Origin: Cladosporium sp. IMV 00045
Lineage: Eukaryota > Ascomycota > Dothideomycetes > Cladosporiales > Cladosporiaceae
Direction of reading: 5' to 3'
DNA: 64,000 nt
NCBI GenBank assembly: GCA_001931905.2
Contig: MSJI02000878.1
Location: 83,403-147,402 of the forward strand
Shown here: positions 11,787 to 22,757 of the stretch, in pieces
Layout: the number at the start of each line of letters is the position of its first letter
Position numbering within the stretch: position 1 is the stretch's first letter
Made by a program: the position numbers and the translations under genes
The notes under the pieces: generated by a model
Seen by the model: the letters and a program-made list of their open reading frames with translations, nothing else
Database searches by the model: none
What the model was told of the DNA's origin: nothing

Positions 11787-13099
11787 TCACTCATTCCCCT
11801 CCCCCACCCCCTCTCCTCCGCGATCGCGATTAAGGTACTTAGCGAACTGCTTCGGCACCTGGCTCTTGCGCGCAAACGGGTTCATCATGCGAAACTCCTC
11901 CTCGTCGCTCCAAGTCGGCTCGTCGTCATCATCGCTGCTATCGCCGCCACGGTCGCGGCCGTCGTTGAGATTATACTGCTCGTCGTTGGAGCCGCGACGG
12001 GCGCGGTAGCGGTAGGCGCCGCGGTCATGTTCGTCGTCGGAGGCGAGCTCGTCGGACGGGTAGTCGGCGCCGTAGTAATCTTCCGCTTTTTTTGGTGGGT
12101 TAGTGTTTTGGGTCTGGGTTGGGGGTTTTGGGTTTGGGTTTGTTTCTTGGAGCAGGAGCAGAACTTACCATTCTCATCGTCCTCGTCGGTGGGTTCGGAG
12201 TCCGACCCTTCGAGGTCGTGCATGTAGTTTTCCCAGAGTTCTTCGTCGTCTTCGGAGATGATCAGGTAGCCTACGTTGCTAGGGATGGCGAGGGTTTTGG
12301 GCGTTTCGATTGCGTCGTTGGCGGTGGTGGCGGTGGGAGTTGGCAAGGGTGCGGGCGCGAGGATATAGGTATCGTAGACGTATTCGCCGTCGGAGTCTAT
12401 GCCTCCATCTTCATCGTCTTTGTTTTGAGATGCGGATGGATGTGGCAAGGCGGTGGTGGTGGTGTGCTCTTGGTGTAAGGCACGTGAGCGAGAGGGAGTG
12501 AGTTTGGGTTTGGTTTTGATTTGAGGTTTGGGGGTTTTGGCCAGCTCGTCAAGGGCGAATTGGTGCATTTCCTGAGCTAGAGCATTGAGTTCTGCTTGCT
12601 GACGGGCGGCGATGTTTTCGGTCTTTGCTGGATCTGGTTTTGACTTGTCTGGACGAGGTCTGAGAGCAGAGCCTCTGCCTGGTCGTTTGGTGGGGGCTGG
12701 TGATGCCGGGGTTTTGAAGTCATCGTGGTTGTCGTGAGACGGGTCCGCATTGGAGGTGGAATGGTTGTCGAACTTTTTCTTTTTACTTTCCACTACAGTG
12801 GCCAGATCTTCGTTCTGTTTTCGCTTGCGAGAGGTGGTGTCCTGAGAGGCTCGTGCGAGGTGATACTCTCTGCGTTGCTCTTGAGTCGGAGCTGATTGAG
12901 TGGCGCGGCCATCTTGCACACTTGGCGCCGTCGAGGGTCTTCCGTTTTCCGATTCTTGCTTCTGTCGGACGTAGAAACCTTTAGCTCTCAGGTCGACGGA
13001 AGCATGATATGTACGCTTGGCACTCCTCTCGACGAAAAGTTGGTCTGGAGGCAACTCGGTGATCCTGCGTTTCAGACGTAGATTGCTGGGGCCGTCCAT
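11787..13099 (-). CDS. iwr1: Iwr1, RNA polymerase II nuclear import factor
   Basis: Two exons: 13099-12169 and 12085-11787, with the stop at 11789-11787. The donor is GTAAGT and the acceptor AAAAAG. The protein is about 409 aa. The N-terminus carries the short RLKRR-type basic motif of Iwr1 proteins. The C-terminal domain is diagnostic: GYLIISEDDEELWENYMHDL is followed across the intron by AEDYYGADYPSDELASDDE, then a Tyr/Arg-rich and acidic tail. Iwr1 binds assembled Pol II and guides it into the nucleus through importin alpha, then is exported. The frame is open back to 13207, so a start there (36 residues longer) is possible. I prefer 13099 because family members begin just before the basic motif. 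The intron carries a run of G-tracts on the plus strand. Confidence 0.85.
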
Positions 13100-13207
13100 G
13101 TTGGTGACTTGAACGATATGCTCGAGTTTCTCCCGATTAAATGCCAATGTTGTCGTATCACAAAAATTTGTTGGTGGAAGAGATCCTTCTGATGCCGTTG
13201 AGTTCAA

Positions 13208-13872
13208 AAGTCAGAGTCGTTCTCCTATGCTGGTTCCACTCGAAATGCTACTCCGCACTTGCGATATTGTCAGTCAAGCTTGTTCGTTCTTGATTTTTTG
13301 ACGCAAGACCCCTGCATCAACATGGATGTGAGTGAATGGACATACGAGTCTGTGCGGCGAAAGAGAGCGGCGGGATGATCCGTCGGCTGAGGTCCACAAT
13401 CGCCGACCGATCTCGCCGACGTGGGGTCATCTGCGGTTCAACGAGGTGGCTGGTGGCATTAGAGACATGACAAGCGAGAAGTGAAGTGGTGGCATTGGTG
13501 ACTCTTCCTGCGCCAGGCACTTCTCACTCTTTACATACATCTAACGAATATATACCTTCACTCATGTCAATCATGGCTACCTGCAACCGCAGTGTAGTTG
13601 CATAAAGCAAGCAAGCAAGCAGGCAAGCAGCAAACAAGCGACCGCCTGGTTTGACCATGACGCTGAGAAGGAAGCGGCTTGCTCGTGACTACTCATCTCA
13701 ACCTCCATAGCAACATTCAATCACTCCTCACTTGACACGCCTCGCGACTCCGATACATCACAAGATACTATACCTCGAAGCTGTGATATCTACTTGCCAA
13801 CAATTCACTACGGCATGAAAACAACTTCCTACCGCACCCCACCCTCAACCAAACCACTACTACTCACGCAAC
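13208..13872. promoter_or_regulatory. Bidirectional promoter region, iwr1 / PARN-like nuclease
   Basis: Shared upstream region of two divergent genes. It includes an (AAGC)n tract near 13606-13635 and a CA/CT-rich leader just before the ATG at 13873. No TATA box stands out. Confidence 0.45.
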
Positions 13873-15705
13873 ATGGACGTCACAAAGACCTCCTTCTACC
13901 CGCTCCTCCTTAATATTCTCAAGGATATATCCGAGAGTTACTTCGTCGCCTTCGACCTCGAGCTCTCCGGCGTACCCGTTAAACAAGCTGCTGCAAACCG
14001 CCGAGTCGGTCGCCCATCATTACAAGAACGCTACGAAGAAGTGAAAGAAGCGGCGGAGAAATACTCGATCCTACAAATTGGTCTTACTTGCATGCGGGAA
14101 GATGTGGACACGGGGAAATATGTTGCCAGGCCCTACAACTTCGAGCTCAGCCCACTGATTGACGTGCCTGGGTTGGATGTAGAGAGGGACTTCGCCTTCA
14201 GCTCCAGTGCTGTCGACTTCCTCAAGAGAGTCGGCTTCGACTTCAGCAAGCCTTTCAATGTGGGCGTGCCATATCTCTCTCGTGAAGAGTCCAGGCAAGC
14301 CAGGGAGCGACACGAGAACAGACAGAAGAAGGATGCCATTGCCGATTTGCATATCAAGGACACAGATGTCGAGTCTCTTGCTTTGTTGCAGCGTATCCGC
14401 GACGAAGTCGACAGGTGGCTGTCTGACCGGGCTGCCGCCGATTACCTCGCCATTGGCCCAGTAGGCTCCGACATCGAGGTCGATGTCCAAGTCCCAGCAG
14501 AATTGACTCGATACGAGAAGCGCTTGGTACATCAACTCATTCGTGCCGAATACCCCAAACTTGTCACCTTCTCGAAGCGGGGCTTTGTTCAGGTCGTTCA
14601 CTTCGACGCAGAACGCGAAGCGCGCATTTCCGCAGGTCGAAAGGCCGATCTCGATGAGCGAATCGGCCGCCAGAAAGGCTTCCGTTGGGTGATGGAGGCA
14701 CTGCTCGGCAATGACATTGGCAAATTGGATCTCTCACTGGCAGCAACAGACCCAGTCACTGGCGATCCGGTGTTTGCAGATACGCATGATCTCAGAGCGA
14801 AGTTCAACCGTGCACATGCCGCAATCCGCAAGCGTCCTCGCGTATTGGTGGGACACAATTGCTTCCTCGATCTCGTCTACCTCTACAAAGCATTCATCGG
14901 CTCTCTTCCAGCTACCGTCGAAGAGTTCACACAGGAGATACACAAACGCTGGCCAACGATCATCGATACCAAATACATGGCCACGCACAACTGCGGCGAC
15001 ATCAACCCAGCGTCGTCACTCGAAGAGATCGCGCGCCAGCTCGCTTACCAAGAAAAGCAATTAGACGAGCTGGACGAACTCCACAACAAGTACAAAGATG
15101 TGGAGGTCTTTCACGAAGCTGGCTTCGACAGCTACCTCACCGCTCAAGTGGCAGTGCGCCTATCTATGAAACTTGAACGCGAAGGCGCATACGTAGACGA
15201 CGCCGACGAACTGGGCCAAGGCGGCGTCAAAGTCGGCGGCCAACCCGCATCGGCAGGCCCTGTTGGCGCCGCGGTGGACACAGGCAAGAGCCTCCTCTCA
15301 GCCGCCGTCAAAGCCCTGAACCTCAACGGCAACCCTGCAGACCAGCACCATTCCGCATGGTCGCCTCCACCCCAACCGAAAACGACTCTGCCAGTTCCCA
15401 CCACTCTCGACGACAAAAAGCGTACATCCAGCCCCCTCCTCTCCCTCTCTCCCAAAGCCGAATCCTTCGTCCCCTCTTCCCTCGGAGGCACGTGGAAGAG
15501 CGGCGGTGACCCCACGCTCGGTCCCGAGAGCTCTGATGACCCGTTCGTGATCAGTCGGGCGAACCCCATCGTAGATGCGCGACAGCTCCGCGGCATTGAA
15601 GGCGGTATGCCGAGATTCGGCGGCGATTTCTGGCGAGTCTACGGGAATCGACTGAGGGTGTTCGGGACGGAGGAAGGGGTTTGTGTGCTTAACGGACTTA
15701 CTTGA
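13873..15705 (+). CDS. CAF1/PARN-family 3'-5' ribonuclease
   Basis: Single-exon 610-aa protein. It opens with the DEDD exonuclease motif FVAFDLELSG (D28, E30). Further blocks are VGHNCFLDLVYLYK (third acidic residue, about 333), IIDTKYMATH (about 360), and HEAGFDSYLTAQVAVRL (His and final Asp, about 412-418). This is the DEDDh arrangement of PARN, Triman and related CAF1 ribonucleases, which remove poly(A) or trim small RNA 3' ends. The C-terminal 170 residues are low-complexity and Ser/Pro-rich. Length and motif spacing fit the PARN-like group better than the shorter Pop2/Caf1 of the CCR4-NOT complex. The start at 13873 has a good context (CAACATGGA). Confidence 0.85.
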   Translation: MDVTKTSFYPLLLNILKDISESYFVAFDLELSGVPVKQAAANRRVGRPSLQERYEEVKEAAEKYSILQIGLTCMREDVDTGKYVARPYNFELSPLIDVPGLDVERDFAFSSSAVDFLKRVGFDFSKPFNVGVPYLSREESRQARERHENRQKKDAIADLHIKDTDVESLALLQRIRDEVDRWLSDRAAADYLAIGPVGSDIEVDVQVPAELTRYEKRLVHQLIRAEYPKLVTFSKRGFVQVVHFDAEREARISAGRKADLDERIGRQKGFRWVMEALLGNDIGKLDLSLAATDPVTGDPVFADTHDLRAKFNRAHAAIRKRPRVLVGHNCFLDLVYLYKAFIGSLPATVEEFTQEIHKRWPTIIDTKYMATHNCGDINPASSLEEIARQLAYQEKQLDELDELHNKYKDVEVFHEAGFDSYLTAQVAVRLSMKLEREGAYVDDADELGQGGVKVGGQPASAGPVGAAVDTGKSLLSAAVKALNLNGNPADQHHSAWSPPPQPKTTLPVPTTLDDKKRTSSPLLSLSPKAESFVPSSLGGTWKSGGDPTLGPESSDDPFVISRANPIVDARQLRGIEGGMPRFGGDFWRVYGNRLRVFGTEEGVCVLNGLT

Positions 15706-16418
15706 GAGGAGGATTGGAATGATTGCGATGATGTGGTCTTGACACAGCATTGGCAGATCTGTCACAAGTGACAACGTCCCCGTAGCGATGGAAGTGAAGA
15801 AGGGTGCGCGGCGAGTTGTGAAGTAGGTGCGATCAATCCTACGCAGCTTGCGAAAAGTGGCTATTGAATAATCAAATCACAATTAAGACATTGAATGAAA
15901 TTCTATCAATTTCACAAGCTCTGTTCATACAATTCAAATCGCATCACCGTTGGGTCTTCGTGAGTGTAAGTACTGGGACCCACTATTGATATGCCTCGAG
16001 CTGGCCAAGAAAGGAAGCTCGATTTTGACATGTATCGTGATTGACGCGTCCCCGCACGATACGGTTATGGCTTGTTATCAATTTCGGCTATTGATGCATT
16101 ATAAGTAAGAATGAACAGATGAGAGGTAGGACTTTTGACGTTTGTTTTCGTGCACTGCTATACTGCTTGCACTTTAGGTCAACCTATCAACGTTGGTTCC
16201 TGGACTCGTGTTAGAACATCGACGCTACTCGCTCGATAAACCATTCACTCGGTGTCAAAGGAGCAGAGAGAGAAAAAGATATCAAGCGACAAGTTGGATT
16301 TGAAATCTGCAAAACAAGGATCGAGACTCCATGACTTCTGAGAAGAACACGGGATAAAATCAACAACCATCGATCGAGAGCGCAACATACTCCCACCACC
16401 AACATCCCAACCGCCACA
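15706..16418. other. Spacer before the isochorismatase-like gene
   Basis: About 0.7 kb. The last 50 bases form a CA-rich leader (caacatactcccaccacc) before the ATG at 16419. Nothing else is recognisable. Confidence 0.45.
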
Positions 16419-17459
16419 ATGTCCACCACCAACACCACCACGACGACGGAAGAAGCCCCCAAACCCAACACCACCAATACCACTCAATCCACCCACCACG
16501 CCATAATCGGCCCTCCCACCTCCAACACCTTCTGGCTCTACACCCACAACCAAGGCTTCGACCTAACCCACCCCTCCTCACCCTGCTCTCCCCCTCTGCA
16601 CCCGCGCCTCACCCTCCCCACCCTAATCAAACCCATAACCCTGCACCCGCCCAAAACCGCCCTCGTCATAATCGACATGCAGAACTTCTTCCTCTCGCCG
16701 GCTTTTGGTCGAGATACTTCTGGTGCGGGGCACGCTGCGCTGCGGGAGATAAGGGAACGCGCGGTGCCGGCGGCGAGGAAGGCGGGCGTGCAAGTCGTTT
16801 GGGTGAATTGGGGATTGGATGAGAGGGAGTTGGAGGAGATGCCGGCGGGGGTGAGGAGGGTTTTTGGGTTTGAGGCTTCGACAAGTGATGGGAAGGGGGT
16901 GATTCCTGGCGGGGGAGGGGAGGGGAGAGACGCTGTTTTTGGTGAGGGAGGAGGGAAAGTTGTGGTCGCAGATGGGAAAGATCCCAGAGTCTACAGGGGC
17001 ATGGGGAGCGAGTGTGGAATTTTGGACGATCCAGTCAGTGGGAGCAAAGTGGACGCGGGGAGATTATTGATGCGAGGGTCATGGAATGCTGATCTCTACG
17101 GTCCGCTGAACGAGATGTACGAAGAAGGGAGGAAATTGCCCGACAAGCCTGACGTGTGGATTCATAAGAATCGCATGTCTGCTCTCTGGGGCGGGCGGAC
17201 GGCTTTGGATGATTTCCTGGAGAAGGAAGGAATTCGCTCGCTGCTTTTCACAGGAGTAAATACGGATCAATGCGTGGGCGGGACGATGCAGGATGCGTTT
17301 TCGAAGGGGTATGATTGCGTGCTGTTGAGTGATGGGGCGGGAACGTCGTCGCCTGAATTTGCCCAGAAGTGTATTGAGTATAATGTTAGCAAGTCTTGGG
17401 GGTTTGTGTCGACTTGTGAGGAGTTTGTGGAAGCGCTTGAAAGGATGGAGAGGTCGTGA
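16419..17459 (+). CDS. Isochorismatase-like cysteine hydrolase
   Basis: Single-exon 346-aa protein. After a Thr/Asn-rich start, the fold begins at TALVIIDMQNFF with catalytic Asp86. Lys250 (WIHKNRMSALWGG) and Cys285 (GVNTDQCVGGTMQDA) complete the Asp-Lys-Cys triad of the isochorismatase/nicotinamidase superfamily. Members hydrolyse amide or ester bonds of small molecules. The sequence around the active site recalls the RutB-like ureidoacrylate amidohydrolase branch, but the substrate cannot be read from sequence. No targeting signal is visible, so it is probably cytosolic. It ends 210 bases from the convergent unknown gene. Confidence 0.85.
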   Translation: MSTTNTTTTTEEAPKPNTTNTTQSTHHAIIGPPTSNTFWLYTHNQGFDLTHPSSPCSPPLHPRLTLPTLIKPITLHPPKTALVIIDMQNFFLSPAFGRDTSGAGHAALREIRERAVPAARKAGVQVVWVNWGLDERELEEMPAGVRRVFGFEASTSDGKGVIPGGGGEGRDAVFGEGGGKVVVADGKDPRVYRGMGSECGILDDPVSGSKVDAGRLLMRGSWNADLYGPLNEMYEEGRKLPDKPDVWIHKNRMSALWGGRTALDDFLEKEGIRSLLFTGVNTDQCVGGTMQDAFSKGYDCVLLSDGAGTSSPEFAQKCIEYNVSKSWGFVSTCEEFVEALERMERS

Positions 17460-17669
17460 GGAAAGTAAAATAGAAGATACAAGGACTATCACTAGTCAAG
17501 AAACCCTGTCAGAAGCCTTCTTGCTGCTGAGTCTGTTCTTCCATCATGATACCAGACTGCTCAAAAGCCGGAAAACGTCAGAAGTCACATGCAAGTAAAG
17601 TCAGTCTGCTTTGATCAGTTGTCCTCCAAAGCCAATTCCACTATCACAAAATGCCCAGTCCCCGGCGAT

Positions 17670-19028
17670 TCACTTGGAAGTCTTGCCCGTGGATGCAGAA
17701 GTGTTCGCCTTTCCGTTACCCTTCGCTCCATCGTTGACTTGCTGCTGACGTCTGTTGCGACGACGACCTTCATTCTGAGCACCTTGTGCAACAACCCCAT
17801 TTCCAACTACCTCCTCCGCCGGCAGAGCATTCATCATCGGTCCAGAGAAATCCTCGAATCCCTCGCGGAGCTTCTTCATCGCAAATTCGCGGAGCTGCTT
17901 TTTGTTGCGGTTGCGCTTGACACGGCGGAAGTGACGGTGCAATTCACCCTCGTCGCCAACGTTCTCCTCCACGTATTCGTGAATGTCGTCGATCTCCGAC
18001 TGTGTGTAGTGGTCGGCTTCAAGGTGCTCGAAGTAAGAGGTGACCATGCGGTTGAGGATTGGGTCTTCAACAGGGAGGCGCTCGTAGAGGTACTGGATCT
18101 GCGAAGCTTGGGTGGGATCCCTGGTGAGGCGAGTCATGATCTCATGGCGGAGTTCGTGAGGGAAAGGAACGAGGTCGTAGGCCAACACGCCAGTGTAGGT
18201 GTCGATGAGAGCCTTGAGCGGAATGCTAGAGAGTGGTAGAGGCGTCAGAGGGAGAAGGGGCTCGTTGTTGTGCGTGCGCTTGTTCTGCTGCATCCAGTTC
18301 AGAATGTGCTTGGCCACGCTGACTTCGGGTTGAATCCAGGCGCCCGCGACGCTGATGCTGAGACCTCTCGGCTCCTCGGATGTAGTAGGGGTTGCAGCAG
18401 GAGGCGCGACAGCGTCCTCAAGATCATGTGCTGCTGCGTGCTCTGCATGATTCACGTCCTCCACGTGTTCAGCTTCAGCCAAGTCTGCCCAGCTCTTGCT
18501 GTCGCCCTGCTTGACCTCAAGATCCGCCTGAAGAGAGTTGTCTTTCTTCGGTTTGCCGCTCTTGCTTGATTCGAGTGTCTGCTCAGGGGTCGTCTGAGGC
18601 CTCGGGAAGGATGCCTTCGCCAGCTTGGAGAAACGGACAAGGACGCCAAGAGAGATCTCGCCGACATAATCGTTCTGCAGATAGACCTGCACCATCTGGC
18701 GCGGGCGCTTCATCTTGTTGCTGTTTGACTCGACAGTATTGGTGCGAGCGTAGCGCGACTTGAAGCCGATGACGACGGGCGTTGCGTCCATGGAAAGAGG
18801 ATAGGCGTAGTAGATTGGGAAGAGAGTAAAGAGATCCTGCTCGGGGTAGTAGTAAGTTTGAGGGTATGCAATCTCAGGGCCTTGCTGCCAAAATGGCTCG
18901 GTGAGCTGTGGTGATGCTTGATCGTGAGGGTGACCAAGTAATGTTAAGAAGTCAAGCCTTCCAGGGGACTCATAGGTAGACTGCGGTGAGTCAATAGGGG
19001 TCGCGTCCTTGTGAAAGGAGTCACTCAT
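17670..19028 (-). CDS. Unknown protein with basic C-terminus
   Basis: Uninterrupted minus-strand frame, about 452 aa from the ATG at 19028. The frame remains open to another ATG at 19136, which adds 36 less protein-like residues. The N-terminal third is Pro/Tyr-rich (QTYYYPEQDLFTLFPIYYAY) and contains a beta-like stretch (MVQVYLQNDYVGEISLGVLVRF). A low-complexity acidic linker follows. The C-terminal half looks helical (HELRHEIMTRLTRD, QIQYLYERLPVEDPILNRM) and ends in an Arg/Lys/Gln-rich tail (GRRRNRRQQQ), suggesting nucleic-acid contact or nuclear entry. I do not recognise a family. It is probably a fungus-specific protein conserved among relatives. Confidence 0.7.
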   Translation of the reverse strand: MSDSFHKDATPIDSPQSTYESPGRLDFLTLLGHPHDQASPQLTEPFWQQGPEIAYPQTYYYPEQDLFTLFPIYYAYPLSMDATPVVIGFKSRYARTNTVESNSNKMKRPRQMVQVYLQNDYVGEISLGVLVRFSKLAKASFPRPQTTPEQTLESSKSGKPKKDNSLQADLEVKQGDSKSWADLAEAEHVEDVNHAEHAAAHDLEDAVAPPAATPTTSEEPRGLSISVAGAWIQPEVSVAKHILNWMQQNKRTHNNEPLLPLTPLPLSSIPLKALIDTYTGVLAYDLVPFPHELRHEIMTRLTRDPTQASQIQYLYERLPVEDPILNRMVTSYFEHLEADHYTQSEIDDIHEYVEENVGDEGELHRHFRRVKRNRNKKQLREFAMKKLREGFEDFSGPMMNALPAEEVVGNGVVAQGAQNEGRRRNRRQQQVNDGAKGNGKANTSASTGKTSK

Positions 19029-19348
19029 GAAGTGACGGCCTGAGGATGTCAGAGGTGATCGGTGCTGCACATGTATGGTTTGATGAATAGGAATGATGAG
19101 GTGAAGGAAGAGCGGTGAAGCGTCTTTTAAGTTCATCTTTCAAAATGGCTGCAGTGAAGAAGCGATGTGTTTGCTGATTCGCAGATCGAGGGTGACAATG
19201 AAGCAGCAAATGCAGTTGCGCGCATGATTGACGTAAGTCATGATTGTTGCGACCAAGTCAAGGTAATTAGCCCGGGTCAAGCCGAATTTAAGCTTGCACA
19301 AGGTGAATTTGCAAACTTGGGACTGTCAAGTCCTTGTGCTTTCACTTA

Positions 19349-21492
19349 TCACAGCTTGCTTCTGCCTTCAATCGCTGGTAACGCGCCACTCATCTTGGGA
19401 AGCATCGCGTCTTCGGGCTCGTGACCGTATAGCACATGATCGTGGCCGCCGGCACTGCTCCACCATGAATGGCAAACACGGCTACGCTCAGGATCCATCG
19501 CACCGTCTACAAGCGTGAGCCAGAAATGCTCTTTGCAATGCTCTCGCATGGCCGCGTCGTCCACCGTGTTCACCATGTCGGCTGCAAGCGGTAACCATTC
19601 ATCCAGAAGATTCAAGGAGAGTTGCGTCAGAATATCAATGACGGTCAGAACAATCACCGCCTGCTCTGAAAGAGGGACACTGTCTTCTGCGGTTGGCATC
19701 GACGAAGGATCGGTTGATCTCGGAGCCAGTGGAATAGTCGCAGCATGCTTCGCGCGATCATTCAATAATTCGAGCAAAATTGAAGGCAGCTCAGGTTGGC
19801 TCGCCGAAAGAGGTGAGGGTGGTGACGTGATTTGGATGAGCGTCTTGAAAGCTACTCGGAATTGCCGGGCCGAGAGGTTGGTCGGGAATACTCTGAACAG
19901 AGCATCTACGTAGAAAGGCAAGTGTCGGTTGGCAATATCTGCATTCTGCGGCGCAGAGAAGACCGCCAGCATGACGCTATGTGCTGCTTCGAAGATTGGA
20001 AGGAGGGTTGCATCGCCACCAGAAGCCAGGTATGGTACTGCAGAGTTCACCAGGAGGTCTTCTGCGATCTGCGGTGCCAATACAAGTGTCAAATGCTCGG
20101 ATGTGTTGAGGAAGAAGAGGTCGAGATTCCGATCGAGTGGTAGTTGCGGTACCTTGCCGATTTCAGTTGGTCTGATGTACTCAAGATAGGCCTGAGCATT
20201 ATGTGGGTAGCTGCTGAGGATGTCGACCGCCGTCAAGTACACAAAGGTATACTGCGAGAATGTGGCCGAACCAGACCGAGTAGAGACAAAGTAGAGATTT
20301 CGAAGGCTGTTCAAAGTTTGCATGGCAATGTTAGATGCCGTCTCGTCATCCGATAGGCCAGGGTCGCCAAGAACCCTTCCTATAGCTGACCGGAGGACAA
20401 TCACCGCGGCGTACATGGTTGATCTCAGTAGTCTCCAAAGAAGGTCTGTCGTATGAAGAGTATTGGGATCCAGGCGTTGTTGCTCTTCAGATGCATCTAC
20501 ACCAGATAACTTGTTCTGCCGCCACTGTAGATGTAGTGTCTTGGTGAAGTCTTCGAGATCTTCGACAGCACTGGACACCAGCCATGGCGCCCTGACTTGT
20601 TCCAGAGTATGTCCGATCAGACGAGCAAGAGAGCCAAGCGAAGAGATGAGTGGGCTCGCTAGAGTTCTCTGGGTTTCCTGGAATGAAGGTGCCTTGTCTG
20701 GCCATCTGAGCTGTTGGTCGGGTGTGATTTCGATATCGAGGTTCATCGCTCCAAGGAAGTAAGCAGAGCCGAGACCTTCCATGTTCCTGAACGTCGAGCG
20801 CATGAGCACTGGTAAGAGCTGGTCGAAGTCGATCTGCGATCGCTCGACATCTGAGAGCAATGGGAAGCAGTAGTTGAGCGCGAGCGTAATGGACTGCTGG
20901 CCGAAATGGTCGTCTTCTGCTACGTCCTCCAGAGCAAGGTTGATCGCATTGACCAGACCTTCCTCGAGCGTACTTCGCATGCTTCGGCTAAGAGCATCAT
21001 CATCTGCTGACCCAAAACCGAGAAGAAGGCCACCGAGGGCGAGAATGTGTCGCCATCGTGGGGAGTGCTCGTCTGCGCCTTTCGCCACTGCTCGAATCCA
21101 GTCATCCTTGGGTAGAGTACGTTCTAGTTGTAGCTGCGAAAAGTCGCGATCCGGAGATCTATCCTGGGAAGCAAGTTCATGTCGGACGAGAGCCTGCGCA
21201 GCCGAATGGAAGACGCTCATACACCGCATGCACGTCTGCAACCCGTCGGGGACTGCCCATATTGCTGGGGCCGAGAGGAGCTGGCTGGTCAAGAGTGTTA
21301 CGTTCAATGGGTTGTTGAGTGTTGTCAACAAAGAGGACGCGGTTCCGAGCACTCTGTCGCATGTTTAGTCAGTAATGACGCGCTGTGTACACGTCGGGTG
21401 ACGCTGTGGCTGGCTTACCTTGGTGTATCTTGCTGGTCTGTATATATCTGCAAAGATCGCAATAATGTGCCCAACAAGCGATCTGCCGGCAT
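19349..21492 (-). CDS. pex8: Pex8, intraperoxisomal peroxin
   Basis: Two exons: 21492-21419 (MPADRLLGTLLRSLQIYTD) and 21353-19349, joined across a 65-nt intron with a GTAAGC donor and CAG acceptor. The product is about 692 aa. The block GTASSLLTTLNNPLNVTLLT and the following helical repeats match the fungal Pex8 family as I remember it. The last three residues are SKL, a perfect PTS1 peroxisomal import signal, as expected for Pex8, a lumenal protein that binds Pex5 and links the docking and RING subcomplexes of the import machinery. I see no clean PTS2 at the N-terminus. It is divergent from the TMEM170-like gene, with about 400 bases shared. Confidence 0.88.
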
Positions 21493-21888
21493 TGTGATAG
21501 AGTCTGGCGAACAGCCAATTCGTGATATAGATGTCGTAGAGACAGCGTGAGACTCCGAGGACGTCAACGGCTGTACAACGACGGGATGAAGTCGAGGTCG
21601 TGCAACCTCGGTACAGCGTGGGATGGTGAATAGATGGGCACAAGTCGAATTTTGCCACGTGCGCAACTCCAGCCTCCAGCCTCTCCAACTCCTGGAGACC
21701 AAATTGCGACGACTGCGACGACGCGATCGTGAATTCACGATCATTCTCTGAGCTAAATACAAACTAGAAATTGCGAACACTACAGAGCTGCGCATGAGAG
21801 CAGCAAATGACGATGACAGCTTCAACGACTTGATGCTATTGGCAATCTCATCTGCAGCCGACGTGAACTGCAATAGACTTTGCGAAAG
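21493..21888. promoter_or_regulatory. Bidirectional promoter region, pex8 / TMEM170-like
   Basis: 396 bases between divergent start codons. It contains several short CG/GAC-rich stretches (for example near 21703-21732). No gene fits inside it. Confidence 0.45.
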
Positions 21889-22450
21889 ATGAGGTAAATG
21901 CAGTTGAAGACTGAATCCACAACATAAAAGAAAGAAGAGCTAATATCACGCAGCAACCAGTTTTTGAAGACCGTGGTCGACCCACAACCACTCTCATATG
22001 AGGCGCCGCAATTTCCATCTCTGTACTGGCCATTCCCTGTGAGCGGCACGCAGACCGTCTACCTTTACGATGCCTGGTCGATCTTCCGCTTCACTTTACT
22101 CTGGACGCTCATCGATGTCATCGGAGTCCATCTCATCGCTGCCATGTACGCCATGGTAATCCAGTGGAAGAACTGGCGGCTTATCTGGATCACGCCGATA
22201 GTCTTCGGCATTATAGGAGGCATCGAGGCCTTGATCGCAGGATCTGTGGTCGGCGGAGTGTGAGTGTAGCCTTTTGACGGCGAAATCGTGTTCAATGTAT
22301 GTGAGTCCATGGCTAACATTTCTACATAGGATCGGCGGCGTCTACACCGCAGGCTACTTTCGCATGTCTACATGGATACCATTTTCTTGGGGAGTTATTA
22401 ATGCGCTGATCCTGATCTTGTCTTCTTTCGCTATTCAGGGAGGCTTGTAA
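21889..22450 (+). CDS. TMEM170-family small membrane protein
   Basis: Three exons: 21889-21893 (ATG AG only), 21954-22259 and 22330-22450, giving 143 aa. Introns have GTAAAT and GTGAGT donors. The branch site CTAAC is visible in the second. The protein begins MSNQFLKTVVDPQPLSYEAP, then PSLYWPFPVSGTQTVYLYDAW. Three or so hydrophobic segments follow (FTLLWTLIDVIGVHLIAAMY, IWITPIVFGIIGGIEALIAG, INALILILSSFAIQGGL). The pattern matches the TMEM170 family, ER and nuclear-envelope membrane proteins that in animals affect ER sheet shape. The function in fungi is not established. The tiny first exon was chosen because it gives the only ATG in frame with the conserved N-terminus. Confidence 0.8.
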
Positions 22451-22757
22451 AAGGACGTGCGTTGAGATGCTTCACTTGAGAATCATGGAAGAAATTGTGA
22501 CAAAACATTACATTGAACCGAATGTAAGCTAAACTGAACGCCTGCAAAAACACCATTCGCTTTGAAGTTTTTTTGTTGGTTTACCAGTTTCAAATGTTTT
22601 CGTGGGTTTCTCTTGGAAGTGATTCCGCAGTGCCAAACATCAAACGCACAGTGGGAATCCCACAAAGCAGACGAAAGAGAAGAAAGCAAAGACAAAACAG
22701 ATGACATCCTCCCAGCCCTTCCCGCCAAGTGCTGCTCGCCTTCAACGGCGACCACAA
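22451..22757. other. Convergent 3' spacer
   Basis: 307 bases between two genes meeting tail-to-tail. It contains T-rich sequence around 22565-22580. Nothing else is seen. Confidence 0.4.
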
